Source of the DNA: Lentisphaerae bacterium GWF2_45_14
GTDB lineage: Bacteria; Verrucomicrobiota; Lentisphaeria; Victivallales; GWF2-45-14
Assembly: GCA_001804785.1 (NCBI GenBank)
Contig: MHBG01000021.1
Span: 1-64,000, forward strand
DNA: 64,000 nucleotides
Direction: 5' to 3'
A program made the translations under genes and the position numbers. This document shows positions 49,252-58,692 of the stretch, piece by piece; positions within the stretch are counted from its first letter, which is position 1; each line of letters starts with the position of its first letter. A model generated the notes under the pieces. It was not told where the DNA came from. It did no database searches and saw only the letters and a list, made by a program, of their open reading frames with translations.

Positions 49252-50045
49252 GACATACTTCCCCTCGTAAGATCACAACTGTTTATTCGATTTGCCCCTA
49301 TTGTCAGAAATATTATGGTAAGCGAAATGGTGTAAAAAAGTAATGACAGTAAAATAACGCCCGCGAGCTGGAAATTCTGGAAAAAGTAGATGAAATTCGG
49401 GAAAAAATAGTAAAATACAAGGATGTATGCGTCAACTCCAGCGCTCAATGTTTTGGGAAGAAGTGCTATTGCCAGGGGAACTATACTGAAAAATATCGAA
49501 AAAGTTATGTAGATGGTTACAATTATCATTGCGCTTATGTCGGAAAGAAAACATGAAACAGTTATAGATAATGCCGTCAGAGGAATTATGGGGAGAAACA
49601 TATAAAGCTGTCTCATGATAATCATTGGTGAATAGAATTCTTTCAGATAAATATAACGCGTGAGAAAAGATGTCAGAAGCGTGGCCAGGAAAATCATCAG
49701 ACATATGATGATCGTTCCGATGAATTTGCCGAGGAGATACTCCGTCTTTGATATAGGCTTGGAAAGAATCAGCATGATAACTCCTGAATCAATTTCCCTG
49801 GGAATTTCAGAGGACGCCGTGAATATTGTTATTATTGCGGTGATACCTAGTGCCACGAATGAACACGGCAAGACAGAATAGCCGCTGTTTGATGATATTA
49901 TCTGAGTCCAGAGGCTGGCTGATGACTCGTCCTGTATCGGGCTTGTTCCGGTCATCACATAACCGAGAAGTACGGCAATGGAAAACATTATCATATATGC
50001 CGGTTCCCTCAACTTTATAAGGGTGAAGTGTATAACCCCGTTCAT
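49248..50045 (-). CDS. ABC-2 type transporter permease
   Basis: Multi-TM; EIPREIDSGVIMLILSKPISKTEYLLGKFIGTIIICLMIF. Confidence 0.85.
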   Translation of the reverse strand: MNGVIHFTLIKLREPAYMIMFSIAVLLGYVMTGTSPIQDESSASLWTQIISSNSGYSVLPCSFVALGITAIITIFTASSEIPREIDSGVIMLILSKPISKTEYLLGKFIGTIIICLMIFLATLLTSFLTRYIYLKEFYSPMIIMRQLYMFLPIIPLTALSITVSCFLSDISAMIIVTIYITFSIFFSIVPLAIALLPKTLSAGVDAYILVFYYFFPNFIYFFQNFQLAGVILLSLLFYTISLTIIFLTIGANRINSCDLTRGSMS

Positions 50046-50046
50046 A

Positions 50047-50775
50047 TTATTTTTCCTGCCCTTTCGTTTTTATCAATTCTTTCATGAGAACAGTTTCTAT
50101 GAAGGGGTATTTCAGACATTTTTCTTCACATTTTCTGGCCTTGTCATAAAGAGCTGACTTGCTCTGACGGCTTGCAAAATAGGCTATTTTTTCGTATAAT
50201 GCGGTATAATCCCGGAAGTTGGGTTCAATATAAAGAAGGGGGATCAGAAATTCCAGCTGCTTGGATTCAGGAATGTTTTCGCTTTTCAACTGCGCTAACG
50301 CAAGCCCCCACAAGGAAAATTGGTCAAGAAAAGAAAATTGAAGTATATATTTCTGAAGTTCAGGTATGCCTATTTTAACAACCTTTGGCCCCTGTTTATT
50401 GAAAAAATAAAAATAGGCATTGGCCGATTCTTTTTGAGTGGAATATTTCTTGATTACTTTTTCAAAAAGATCCTCTTTTTCCTTTATATCCGTTGTATAA
50501 TCCGCGAGTGTGCACAAGGCATTGGCTTTTTCGGCAGGGGTAGATGCATTGGCTACACTGTCCTTGAACTGTGAAAGCATCACGGAATAATTTATGGAAT
50601 CTCTTATTTGAGAAGGAAGTTCTTTAAGAATGGTTTCAGAATTGACTTGCTCGGGATTTATCCCAGCAATCGCAGCTTCCCTGAGTAAAGACTCAGATGT
50701 CATATAGACAATAAAAGCCGGAACAAGCACGATGACTGTTCCGGCTATAAGTTTTGAGCTCATCTCAAATTTCAA
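50047..50775 (-). CDS. membrane-anchored helical-repeat (TPR-like) protein
   Basis: N-terminal TM; NALCTLADYTTDIKEKEDLFEKVIKKYSTQKESANAYFYF. Confidence 0.6.
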   Translation of the reverse strand: MKFEMSSKLIAGTVIVLVPAFIVYMTSESLLREAAIAGINPEQVNSETILKELPSQIRDSINYSVMLSQFKDSVANASTPAEKANALCTLADYTTDIKEKEDLFEKVIKKYSTQKESANAYFYFFNKQGPKVVKIGIPELQKYILQFSFLDQFSLWGLALAQLKSENIPESKQLEFLIPLLYIEPNFRDYTALYEKIAYFASRQSKSALYDKARKCEEKCLKYPFIETVLMKELIKTKGQEK

Positions 50776-50780
50776 ATGAT

Positions 50781-51788
50781 TTATTTTGCCGCTTTTTTAG
50801 CGGGAACGGGCTTTGCCACTTTTTTGGCGACGGGAGGAGGCTCCATTCCCTCTTGAACAGACGGAGCCTGAACCAGCACGGCAGGGGCCTTTGTTCCGCA
50901 CTTATGGCAGAAACCAGCCTTAAGTACAGTCCCGCATTTCTGACATGTGCCGAAAACCTGTACTGACTGTCCGCAACACGAACAGAACTTGTCTCCCGGC
51001 GCATAGATTGAAAGGCAGTAGGTACATATGTGCTGATCTTTAAATACTTCCTGCATCACCTTTTTGGAGAATTCTATGAGTTCCTTATCGTCGGGATATT
51101 CTCTTCTGGCTTCCTGAGCGGCCTTGAGTATCTTCTGATTAAGGTCGGGGATGATGGAGGTAGTTTCAATTTCTCTCATTCCCGCATTTTTCTTCCATTC
51201 TCCGAAGAGGATTTTCAGCATGGCAAGCTTATCATTGTTGAGACCCATGGCTTTGGCTCTGGCACGAAGGTAGCTGTTTACCACATACATTTCAGGTGTA
51301 GGTGAACGTTTAATGGCCATTTCGTAGAAGCCAATAGCTTTCTTTACTTTTTCGGGGTCGTCTTTTCCGGAGTGGGTAAGAATGAATCCGGCATAGAATG
51401 GAAGTTTCCAATTATTCTTGAGCTGCGGATTATTGCAGGCCCTTTCGAGAAACTCTACGGCTTTTTCCGGATTTTCAACGGAAAAGGACATTGCGCCAAT
51501 CTCATAAGCACTTTCGAAGTTAGGGTCATAGGAAACAATCTTTTCAAATCTTTTGATGACCTCGTCAACATTTTCCTTGCTTACGGATTTAAGGCCGCCC
51601 ATATACTGTATTACTAACATCCAGTCTATGTCTGACGCAAATTTGTGAAAACCTCCGATAGGAGTCGTGTTTTCGAGTGACTTATAAGGCATCTGTTTAT
51701 TTTGTTCTTCATGCATGTGCCCGGCGATAGCCCCGCCAATTAAAATAGCGGCTATTATTAAAACAATGTGAATTAACGTTGATTTCAT
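50781..51788 (-). CDS. N-terminally anchored TPR protein with C-terminal double zinc ribbon and Lys/Ala/Pro tail
   Basis: N-terminal TM; TPR-like repeats; CTYCLSIYAPGDKFCSCCG and CQKCGTVLKAGFCHKCG; tail VAKKVAKPVPAKKAAK. Confidence 0.75.
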   Translation of the reverse strand: MKSTLIHIVLIIAAILIGGAIAGHMHEEQNKQMPYKSLENTTPIGGFHKFASDIDWMLVIQYMGGLKSVSKENVDEVIKRFEKIVSYDPNFESAYEIGAMSFSVENPEKAVEFLERACNNPQLKNNWKLPFYAGFILTHSGKDDPEKVKKAIGFYEMAIKRSPTPEMYVVNSYLRARAKAMGLNNDKLAMLKILFGEWKKNAGMREIETTSIIPDLNQKILKAAQEARREYPDDKELIEFSKKVMQEVFKDQHICTYCLSIYAPGDKFCSCCGQSVQVFGTCQKCGTVLKAGFCHKCGTKAPAVLVQAPSVQEGMEPPPVAKKVAKPVPAKKAAK

Positions 51789-51803
51789 AGTTATGAGCGC
51801 TCC

Positions 51804-52535
51804 TTATTTGATATCTTTTTGTCTGAATATGAGGCTCGCCAACGAGAGGGCGAATGTTGAAAAGGCCAAACCCCAGAGAATGGAGAGACCGATATAGTCC
51901 CAGTTTATTTTTTCACCATACACCGCAAATGACTTGAAGTTATAGAGATCAAGCGCCGGAAGTATTCCGCCGTAAAGAATTTTCACATTTGCCAACGCGC
52001 TTGTAGAGAAGGCGAACCATATTGCGATTGCCGTAACTATAGGCGTTATCATTTCAGGAATGATCACTGAGAAGAAAACTGCCATTGCCGACATTGGAAT
52101 TACGCTGAGGGCAACAAGCACATGCGATTGAAGCATCGCCATGCTTATTCTTTCTCCGAACGCAAAGTTGAAGATTATAAAGAACCCGGCGATGATAATC
52201 GCCGATATGATTAGTCCGGTTATCGAAGTACCAAGGGCCTTTCCTACGAGGTAATGGGTTCTGCCGAGAGGCTTTGACAGAAGTGTTGATGCCACCCCTT
52301 CTCTGAGTTCCACCGGTATTTCAAAGGTTACTGAAATAACGATCAATACAACAGCGAGGGTATTTAGCACGAGCGAGAAATCTATCATCAGGTCCTTATG
52401 ATGGTCCAGAGATAGAACATCGTAGTTGATTGCGCTCGCGATTAAAACCATTACGCACAGAATTAAAAAATACACGGCCCGCATTCTGAGTATCCTGCGC
52501 CACGTACCTCCGGCTATAGCCAGAATCTCATTCAT
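51804..52535 (-). CDS. ABC-2 type transporter permease
   Basis: Multi-TM; EIPVELREGVASTLLSKPLGRTHYLVGKALGTSITGLIISA. Confidence 0.85.
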   Translation of the reverse strand: MNEILAIAGGTWRRILRMRAVYFLILCVMVLIASAINYDVLSLDHHKDLMIDFSLVLNTLAVVLIVISVTFEIPVELREGVASTLLSKPLGRTHYLVGKALGTSITGLIISAIIIAGFFIIFNFAFGERISMAMLQSHVLVALSVIPMSAMAVFFSVIIPEMITPIVTAIAIWFAFSTSALANVKILYGGILPALDLYNFKSFAVYGEKINWDYIGLSILWGLAFSTFALSLASLIFRQKDIK

Positions 52536-52613
52536 ACTCCTACCCCTTTCCTTATTATTATACGGCTTTTAAAACCTTTAAAATTTTAAATAGCCAAAAA
52601 ACACGCATAAAAA

Positions 52614-53573
52614 TTATATGCCTTCTGCATTAAGATTAACTGTCTTTATATTATTTTCAATTGTTCTGAAGAAAAAAGTTTCAAGGTTTTCCGTGGAGGG
52701 CATGATTGTTATAAAATTACCCTCTTTTTCCTTCATTAAATTCAGCTTCTCTTTGAACTTCTCATCCTCATCAAATTCAAGTTCCCAGCCGCCATTGTTT
52801 AATTTATGACTTTTTATCGAATCGGGCATGAGTTCCTTGGCGATGTCCTCTTTTCCGGCAGCTATCATGACTCGGCATCCTTTTTCCGAAAGTAGACTGT
52901 TTAGTTCCCCGTGGCAGAGGAGTTTTCCTCTATGAAGTATGCCTATCTGGTCGCACATGGTCTCCACGTCTGAAAGTATGTGGCTTGAGAAGAATACATT
53001 CGTTCCAGCTTTTTTCTGAGCTATTATTATATCCTTAAGTTCCTGGCGTCCATGTGGATCAAGACCAGTAAGAGGTTCATCGAGAATTAGTATTTCAGGC
53101 TTATTGAGCATTGCCTGAGCTATACCTATTCTCTGAAGCATCCCCCTTGAGAAACCGCCGAGCTTTGATTTTGCGTACTCGGTCATTTTTACTTTCGCCA
53201 GTACTTCTTCAATCCTCTTTTTTCTTTCCGATGAGGGAATTCTCAGGAGTTTGGCACAGATCATCAGAAATTCATAAGCCTTCAGATATTGACTGAATGC
53301 CGGCGCGTCCGGAAGAAAACCGATTTTTCTTTTGACCTCAATATCTCCGGCGGGTTTTCCCAGGATGGATACGGTACCCGACGAGGGTTTGATAAGGTCC
53401 ATAAAAAGTTTGATGGTTGTTGTTTTTCCGGCTCCATTCGGACCGAGGAATCCGAAAACGACACCTTTTGGAATTTTCAATGTAAGCTTATCTAATGAGG
53501 GCTTTTCTTTTTTCCAGAAAAGAAATCCATAGGTTTTACTGAGATTTTCGGTGCTTATTACATATTCGCTCAT
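52614..53573 (-). CDS. ABC transporter ATP-binding protein
   Basis: FGFLGPNGAGKTTTIKLFMDLIKPSSG; LGGFSRGMLQRIGIAQAML; EILILDEPLTGLDPHGRQEL. Confidence 0.95.
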   Translation of the reverse strand: MSEYVISTENLSKTYGFLFWKKEKPSLDKLTLKIPKGVVFGFLGPNGAGKTTTIKLFMDLIKPSSGTVSILGKPAGDIEVKRKIGFLPDAPAFSQYLKAYEFLMICAKLLRIPSSERKKRIEEVLAKVKMTEYAKSKLGGFSRGMLQRIGIAQAMLNKPEILILDEPLTGLDPHGRQELKDIIIAQKKAGTNVFFSSHILSDVETMCDQIGILHRGKLLCHGELNSLLSEKGCRVMIAAGKEDIAKELMPDSIKSHKLNNGGWELEFDEDEKFKEKLNLMKEKEGNFITIMPSTENLETFFFRTIENNIKTVNLNAEGI

Positions 53574-53646
53574 TGGTCGTACCTTATTTCAGGAACTGTT
53601 AATGTTAAGAATATTTGGCGGTTGGATAAAATCAAGCTATTACCAT

Positions 53647-54120
53647 CTATTTCTTTTTTATTTCCATCGAGACCCCGAGACTGAAGGGACCAACATCGGG
53701 TATGTACATGGGAACTATTACAAAAGGATTACCCGCTTTGGCGTAGAATCTGGCGCTTTTACCAAGGAGAATGGAAGGAAGAGAAAGGTCTATTCTCAAA
53801 TCGCTTATCTTGGCATCGGCCGCGCCGGCTATTATATTCACGATTTCGCCCCATCCATCCATCAAATCACAGTTTACTATAGTGATTTCCTCCATAAGGA
53901 AGGCGCTTACCAGTTTCATCCCTGTCTGGAGCGGGGTTGTGAGCATCACGGCTCCCCTGATATCTCCTGAAAGTCCGCATATTGCCATAAGGTCGTCCAC
54001 TTCAACAATTTCGCCGCCGACCCTTTTAATAGAGCCTGTTCTCTTGAATGAGAGATTACACATTGACTGAAATGTTTCAAGGGTAGCTTCTATAAAGGCA
54101 TTTATGTATTCGGCTTTCAT
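53647..54120 (-). CDS. chemotaxis phosphatase CheX-like protein
   Basis: MKAEYINAFIEATLETFQSM; GLSGDIRGAVMLTTPLQTGMKLVSAFL; DGWGEIVNIIAGAADAKI (CheX/CheC-type E-x2-N motif). Confidence 0.85.
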   Translation of the reverse strand: MKAEYINAFIEATLETFQSMCNLSFKRTGSIKRVGGEIVEVDDLMAICGLSGDIRGAVMLTTPLQTGMKLVSAFLMEEITIVNCDLMDGWGEIVNIIAGAADAKISDLRIDLSLPSILLGKSARFYAKAGNPFVIVPMYIPDVGPFSLGVSMEIKKK

Positions 54121-54224
54121 GGATTACCCTCTCTGTGTCCTTTTATAAAAAATAAATGCTGTCAGGCAAAATACAAACAAAAGCGAAAGAATTATGTGTC
54201 GCTTTTACAGTGTAGATAAAACCC

Positions 54225-55610
54225 TCAGGGGATACCCAGTCGCGTAACTCTTTCCGGTGAAATGAGTTGGTTGAAATCATCATCTGAAATGATACCGCTT
54301 TCGGTAGTAATTTCGCGCAAGCTCTTTCCGCTTTCGATGTGAAGCGTCATTATTTTCTGAGACTCTTCATAACCTATGAGTTCCGTAAGCGCAGTTGCCG
54401 CGGCGATAGCGGATTCCACCTGTGAACGACATCTGTTCTCGTCGGCCTTTATGCCTTCAACACAAAACTCGGAAAAAATGCTGCAAGCCGCGGTCAGAAG
54501 TTCGATACTTTCGAGCAGTGAATCGGCAATAAGCGGAAGGAAGGCATTAAGCTCAAGGTTACCCATTGCCGCTGCACAGGAAACACTGTTGTGGTTCGAC
54601 ATTACTTTTATAGCGATCTGCGAAACGCATTCTGGGATGACGGGATTAATCTTTCCCGGCATTATTGACGAACCCGCCTGGCGTGCCGGAACGCTTATTT
54701 CCCCAATCCCGGCGCAAGGGCCTGAAGACATAAACCTTATATCACCTGCTATTTTAAGTAGATTTGAGGAACATGCCGAGAGAATCCCGCTCACTTCCAC
54801 AAAAGCGTCGCAGTTCTGAGTACACTCCACGAGGTTTTCCGCACGGGCGAGCCCAAAAGAGGTAATTGTTTTGAGGTTCTCGGTAACTTTGAATATATAT
54901 TTACGTGGTGCGCAAAGCCCTGTTCCTATCGCCGTTCCGCCGAGATTTATCACCCTGAGACGTTCCTCGCACTTGAATACTCTCCAGCGGTCGCGTCCGA
55001 AGGCCTCAGCGTAGGCGGACATTGTCCTTCCGAGTGTGGTGAGCACGGCATCCTGCATTTCGGTGCGCGCGACTTTTACTACATGGGACAACTCTTTTTC
55101 CTTTTTCTGAAAAGATTCGAGCAGCATTACAAGTGCTTTTTCAAGCTTTCTTAAGGAGCTTATTCCGGCTACTTTAAGAGCGGTCGGATATGTATCATTT
55201 GTCGATTGATGTAAATTTACGTGTTCCAGGGGGTGAATAACCATATAATCGCCGGGCTTTTTTCCGAGCAATACAAGTGCGCGGTTGGCGAGTACCTCGT
55301 TGACGTTCATATTTGTGGATGTTCCGGCACCGCCCTGAAGAGCGTCGGTGAGGAGATGCGCATCGAGTCTACCGTCCATCATTTCGATACATGCCTGTTC
55401 GAGAACGCCGTAAATCGTATTGTCCAGAAAGCCAAGCTCATGATTTGTTTTCGCACAGGCGAGTTTTACGGCTCCGAAGGCATGAACGAGCGCGGGACTT
55501 ACGCGTCGGCCTGAGACAGGGAAATTTTCGATTGCCCGCAAAGTATGTATGCCGTAGAGCGCGTCATCGGGCAGTTCTCTTTCTCCAAGCAGGTCTTTTT
55601 CTTTTCTCAA
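54225..55610 (-). CDS. aspA: aspartate ammonia-lyase
   Basis: GGAGTSTNMNVNEVLANRAL; HVNLHQSTNDTYPTALKV; GSSIMPGKINPVIPE fumarase/aspartase signature. Confidence 0.94.
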   Translation of the reverse strand: MRKEKDLLGERELPDDALYGIHTLRAIENFPVSGRRVSPALVHAFGAVKLACAKTNHELGFLDNTIYGVLEQACIEMMDGRLDAHLLTDALQGGAGTSTNMNVNEVLANRALVLLGKKPGDYMVIHPLEHVNLHQSTNDTYPTALKVAGISSLRKLEKALVMLLESFQKKEKELSHVVKVARTEMQDAVLTTLGRTMSAYAEAFGRDRWRVFKCEERLRVINLGGTAIGTGLCAPRKYIFKVTENLKTITSFGLARAENLVECTQNCDAFVEVSGILSACSSNLLKIAGDIRFMSSGPCAGIGEISVPARQAGSSIMPGKINPVIPECVSQIAIKVMSNHNSVSCAAAMGNLELNAFLPLIADSLLESIELLTAACSIFSEFCVEGIKADENRCRSQVESAIAAATALTELIGYEESQKIMTLHIESGKSLREITTESGIISDDDFNQLISPERVTRLGIP

Positions 55611-55656
55611 TATTCTATTCCTTGAAAGTTTGCGTCAGCAAACAGTTATCTGCAGG

Positions 55657-56277
55657 CTATGCCTGCTTGGAAACGATGAAAACGCATGTGGGCGCGAAAA
55701 TATTGGGCCATAACTTTGCGAGCAGGTTATTTTTTTGGCCCAGCGGTATTTCCTGCAATATTTCTATACCGCGTTCGCGGCAGAGACACTTAAAGTCCCA
55801 TATCGTCGAAAGGTGAATATTTGGGGTGTTGTACCATTTCATCGGGAGTGAAGGTGTTATGGGCATTCTTCCCCACAGAGTTAGCTGTAACCGCGCCATG
55901 CAATATCCAATATTGAGTATACTTATAATACATTTATGTCCGACGCGCACCATTTCGTCGAGGACCAGATCGGGATTCTGAAGGTTCTGGATAGTCTGGC
56001 TGAGTATAACGAAATCAAATGATTTATCGGCAAAAACCCTGAGTCCCTCGTCAAGGTCGGCGTGGATAACGTGTACACCGTTGCCGACACATTCGAGGAT
56101 AGACTCTTCGGATATTTCGACACCCAGGCCGGTTATATTTTTTCTTTTTTTAAGTACTTTGAGTAGCGAACCGTCTCCGCAACCGAGGTCAAGTATCCGC
56201 ACGTTTTCCGGAAGTATTTCCGCTATTTTGAGAAGGTCAGGTCTTTTTGAAAGGTTTTCTATCGCATGCTCAATCAT
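55657..56277 (-). CDS. metW: MetW methyltransferase-like protein
   Basis: VRILDLGCGDGSLLKVLKKRKNITGLGVEIS; FDFVILSQTIQNLQNPDLVLDEMVRVG; overlaps metX. Confidence 0.93.
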   Translation of the reverse strand: MIEHAIENLSKRPDLLKIAEILPENVRILDLGCGDGSLLKVLKKRKNITGLGVEISEESILECVGNGVHVIHADLDEGLRVFADKSFDFVILSQTIQNLQNPDLVLDEMVRVGHKCIISILNIGYCMARLQLTLWGRMPITPSLPMKWYNTPNIHLSTIWDFKCLCRERGIEILQEIPLGQKNNLLAKLWPNIFAPTCVFIVSKQA

Positions 56278-57418
56278 TTTGAACCTCCAGATAACGGTTT
56301 CTTGTAAAATCGGAAATAAGTTTTCCGAGAGTTACGGCCTCAAGAAGAAAGGCATCATGACCGTATACCGAGGCTATGTCACAGTAAGTTACATCAATTT
56401 TGCCGGAGAGGAGCGCGCGTACGATTTCCTTTGACTGTTTTGGAAGAAAAAGCCAGTCGCTCGAAAACGAAACCACCAAAAACTTGCTCTTTACTTCCGA
56501 AAAAGCTTTTGCGAGGTCGCCGCCCGCACGAGCGGAAACATCAAAATAGTCCATGGCGCGGGTTATGTAGAGATAACTGTTGGCGTCGAAACGCTCAACA
56601 AAACGCTGTCCCTGGTGCTCAAGGTAACTTTCCACCGCGAAGTCCCGGTGGAAATTGAAGGAATATTTGTCCGATTCCTGAAGATTGCGCCCAAATTTTT
56701 GATACATTGATTCATCGCTCAAATAGGTGATATGGGCGAGCATTCTTGCCGTGGCAAGACCATCCTCCGGCGCAATATCATCGTAATTACCCTCCAGCCA
56801 CTTGGGATCGCTCATTATAGCCTCACGGCCGACCCAGTCAAAGGCTATACTTTGCGGTGAAAGTCGGGATGTTGTGGCGATGGCAATTACGCTGTCAACG
56901 GCGTCAGGGTATGAAATAGTCCACTCTATTGCCTGCATTCCTCCCATTGAACCCCCGGCAACGGCAAGCCATTTTTTTATGCCGAGATGGACCATGAGCC
57001 TGTGCTGCGCCTTGACCATGTCATTTATGGTGATGACGGGGAAATCCATGTTGTAGCATTTTCCGGTATCGGGATTGATGCTTCTGGGACCGGTCGAACC
57101 ACTGCATCCACCTATTATGTTGCTGCAAACAATAAAATATTTATTAGTATCGAAGGATTTACCGGGTCCGACCATTTCGTCCCACCAGCCCGGCTTGCGG
57201 TCGTTTTCGCTGTGAAATCCCGCCACGTGGGCGTCTCCGGAAAGCGCGTGCAGGATAAGAATGGCATTACTGGATGAACTGTCGAGCTTTCCGTAGGTTT
57301 CATAACGAATATTGACATATTTAAGTTTTTTACCGCAGTCAAGGCAGAGCGCGTCCTCGTCGGTCTGTCCGAAGCTGAAGTCCTGCGGTACTACTATTCC
57401 CACGCTGTTGTTCTGCAT
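56270..57418 (-). CDS. metX: homoserine O-acetyltransferase
   Basis: NAILILHALSGDAHVAG; GGCSGSTGPRSINPDTG; VAGGSMGGMQAIEW; YGHDAFLLE. Confidence 0.95.
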   Translation of the reverse strand: MQNNSVGIVVPQDFSFGQTDEDALCLDCGKKLKYVNIRYETYGKLDSSSSNAILILHALSGDAHVAGFHSENDRKPGWWDEMVGPGKSFDTNKYFIVCSNIIGGCSGSTGPRSINPDTGKCYNMDFPVITINDMVKAQHRLMVHLGIKKWLAVAGGSMGGMQAIEWTISYPDAVDSVIAIATTSRLSPQSIAFDWVGREAIMSDPKWLEGNYDDIAPEDGLATARMLAHITYLSDESMYQKFGRNLQESDKYSFNFHRDFAVESYLEHQGQRFVERFDANSYLYITRAMDYFDVSARAGGDLAKAFSEVKSKFLVVSFSSDWLFLPKQSKEIVRALLSGKIDVTYCDIASVYGHDAFLLEAVTLGKLISDFTRNRYLEVQND

Positions 57419-57541
57419 CGTATTTATAATTCACCTGAAAAAATTTAAAATGGCTGAGTATAAAAATAGTTACCCCTTAAAAAAATACAAGCTTTCCATT
57501 CACTTGGACAACACAGTTATGTTCAGTTCGTGACAACCCCT

Positions 57542-57568
57542 TAAATATTTTTTAGGAAATGCCGATGA
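57542..57568 (+). promoter_or_regulatory. sigma-28 (FliA)-like promoter
   Basis: TAAATATT-N11-GCCGATGA versus enterobacterial consensus TAAAGTTT-N11-GCCGATAA (13/16 matches, same spacing), 67 bp before the ATG of the flagellin-like gene. Confidence 0.55.
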
Positions 57569-57635
57569 ATTATAGGACAAGTAGCTATATAATATAGAGG
57601 AGTCGATTGTTTTTGTTTTACGCCGGGGGAAAAAG

Positions 57636-58589
57636 ATGTATATAAAAAATAACCTTAGCAGCTATGTTCTTTTTAGCGCGTCTGACAATGTTCTGAGCGC
57701 TAGCAATAAGCTTTTCTCCATACCCTCCAACGACAATTTAAACTGGAGTCCGTTACAGATTTCACAGGCCGTTGATCTGGAAGCTTCCACATCCAGACTC
57801 AGTGCGATTAGCTTTGGTTCCGTAAGCAATATAAGCTCGGCTATTACCGCGACATCGTTGGTAGGTTCCTATCTTTCAGACGCTAAGTCTATAATGGAGG
57901 AACTACAATCTCTGGCGGAACAAGCATCCGATTCAGCTGTAAGTGATGAGGACCGGACCCAACTGAACAAGGATGCTTCGGCACTGCTTGATAAGCTTGA
58001 TGAAATATACTCCGACGCATCCTACCGCGGTGAATTTATAATGCAAGGCGGCTCAAAAAGCTTTGGCGTAGGACCCAATGGCGCGGAGACAAGCATAAGC
58101 TTCGGAAATTTGAACCGCACCGACCTCGGGATTTCCTCAATAGACCTTTCAAGTATCTCAGCCGCGACATCCGCCTACAATGCAATCTCGGACGCCGTGG
58201 AAGAGATAGAAGGTCAGGCAGATTTGAATACCGCAGAAAGTGAAAGCCTTAAATCATTAATGGATATGAATTTTAATGACAATGAAGATACTTACAAATC
58301 CGAAATAAACCAGACAATTTTCCAAAATTCCCTTTCCGTTGTCAATACCAAAATGGCATACGCTTTAAACATACAAGCCTTCGATCTCAGAACGAATTCT
58401 GTCAACACCATGCTTTCCCAGTTCCAGAAACTCAGCAGATCCATTACCGCGGCCGAAATAATCGAAAGAAGGGAAGTCAAAGCCGAAGAAAATTATTCTT
58501 CATCCTCTTCCGCAAGAAGTTCATCCGCAAGCTCCGACGCCACAGCCTCTTCGACCACGACCGGAACAGAAAAATCCGATAAGGCTTAA
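57636..58589 (+). CDS. divergent flagellin-like protein with Ser-rich C-terminal tail
   Basis: Flagellin N-domain-like pattern SLVGSYLSDAKSIMEELQSLAEQASDSAVSDEDRTQLNKDASALLDKLDEIYSDASYRGEFIMQGG; heptad-rich C-terminal region; tail SSSSSARSSSASSDATASSTTTG. Confidence 0.65.
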   Translation: MYIKNNLSSYVLFSASDNVLSASNKLFSIPSNDNLNWSPLQISQAVDLEASTSRLSAISFGSVSNISSAITATSLVGSYLSDAKSIMEELQSLAEQASDSAVSDEDRTQLNKDASALLDKLDEIYSDASYRGEFIMQGGSKSFGVGPNGAETSISFGNLNRTDLGISSIDLSSISAATSAYNAISDAVEEIEGQADLNTAESESLKSLMDMNFNDNEDTYKSEINQTIFQNSLSVVNTKMAYALNIQAFDLRTNSVNTMLSQFQKLSRSITAAEIIERREVKAEENYSSSSSARSSSASSDATASSTTTGTEKSDKA

Positions 58590-58692
58590 ATTCACTTAAA
58601 CTGCTTGCTGGCGGTGTAAAACTAGTGCTGTATTCTAATATTTACATGGTATAATTGAGTGTGTAAAATAGGATATTAACGACAAGCTCAGG

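Noticed and set aside
54376-54819. 147-aa plus-strand ORF opposite aspA
   Set aside because: Antisense to conserved aspartase signature region.
57419-57540. possible SAM-responsive riboswitch upstream of metX (minus strand)
   Set aside because: I could not find a convincing SAM-I or SAM-II core motif or pairing by eye; an Infernal/Rfam search would decide.
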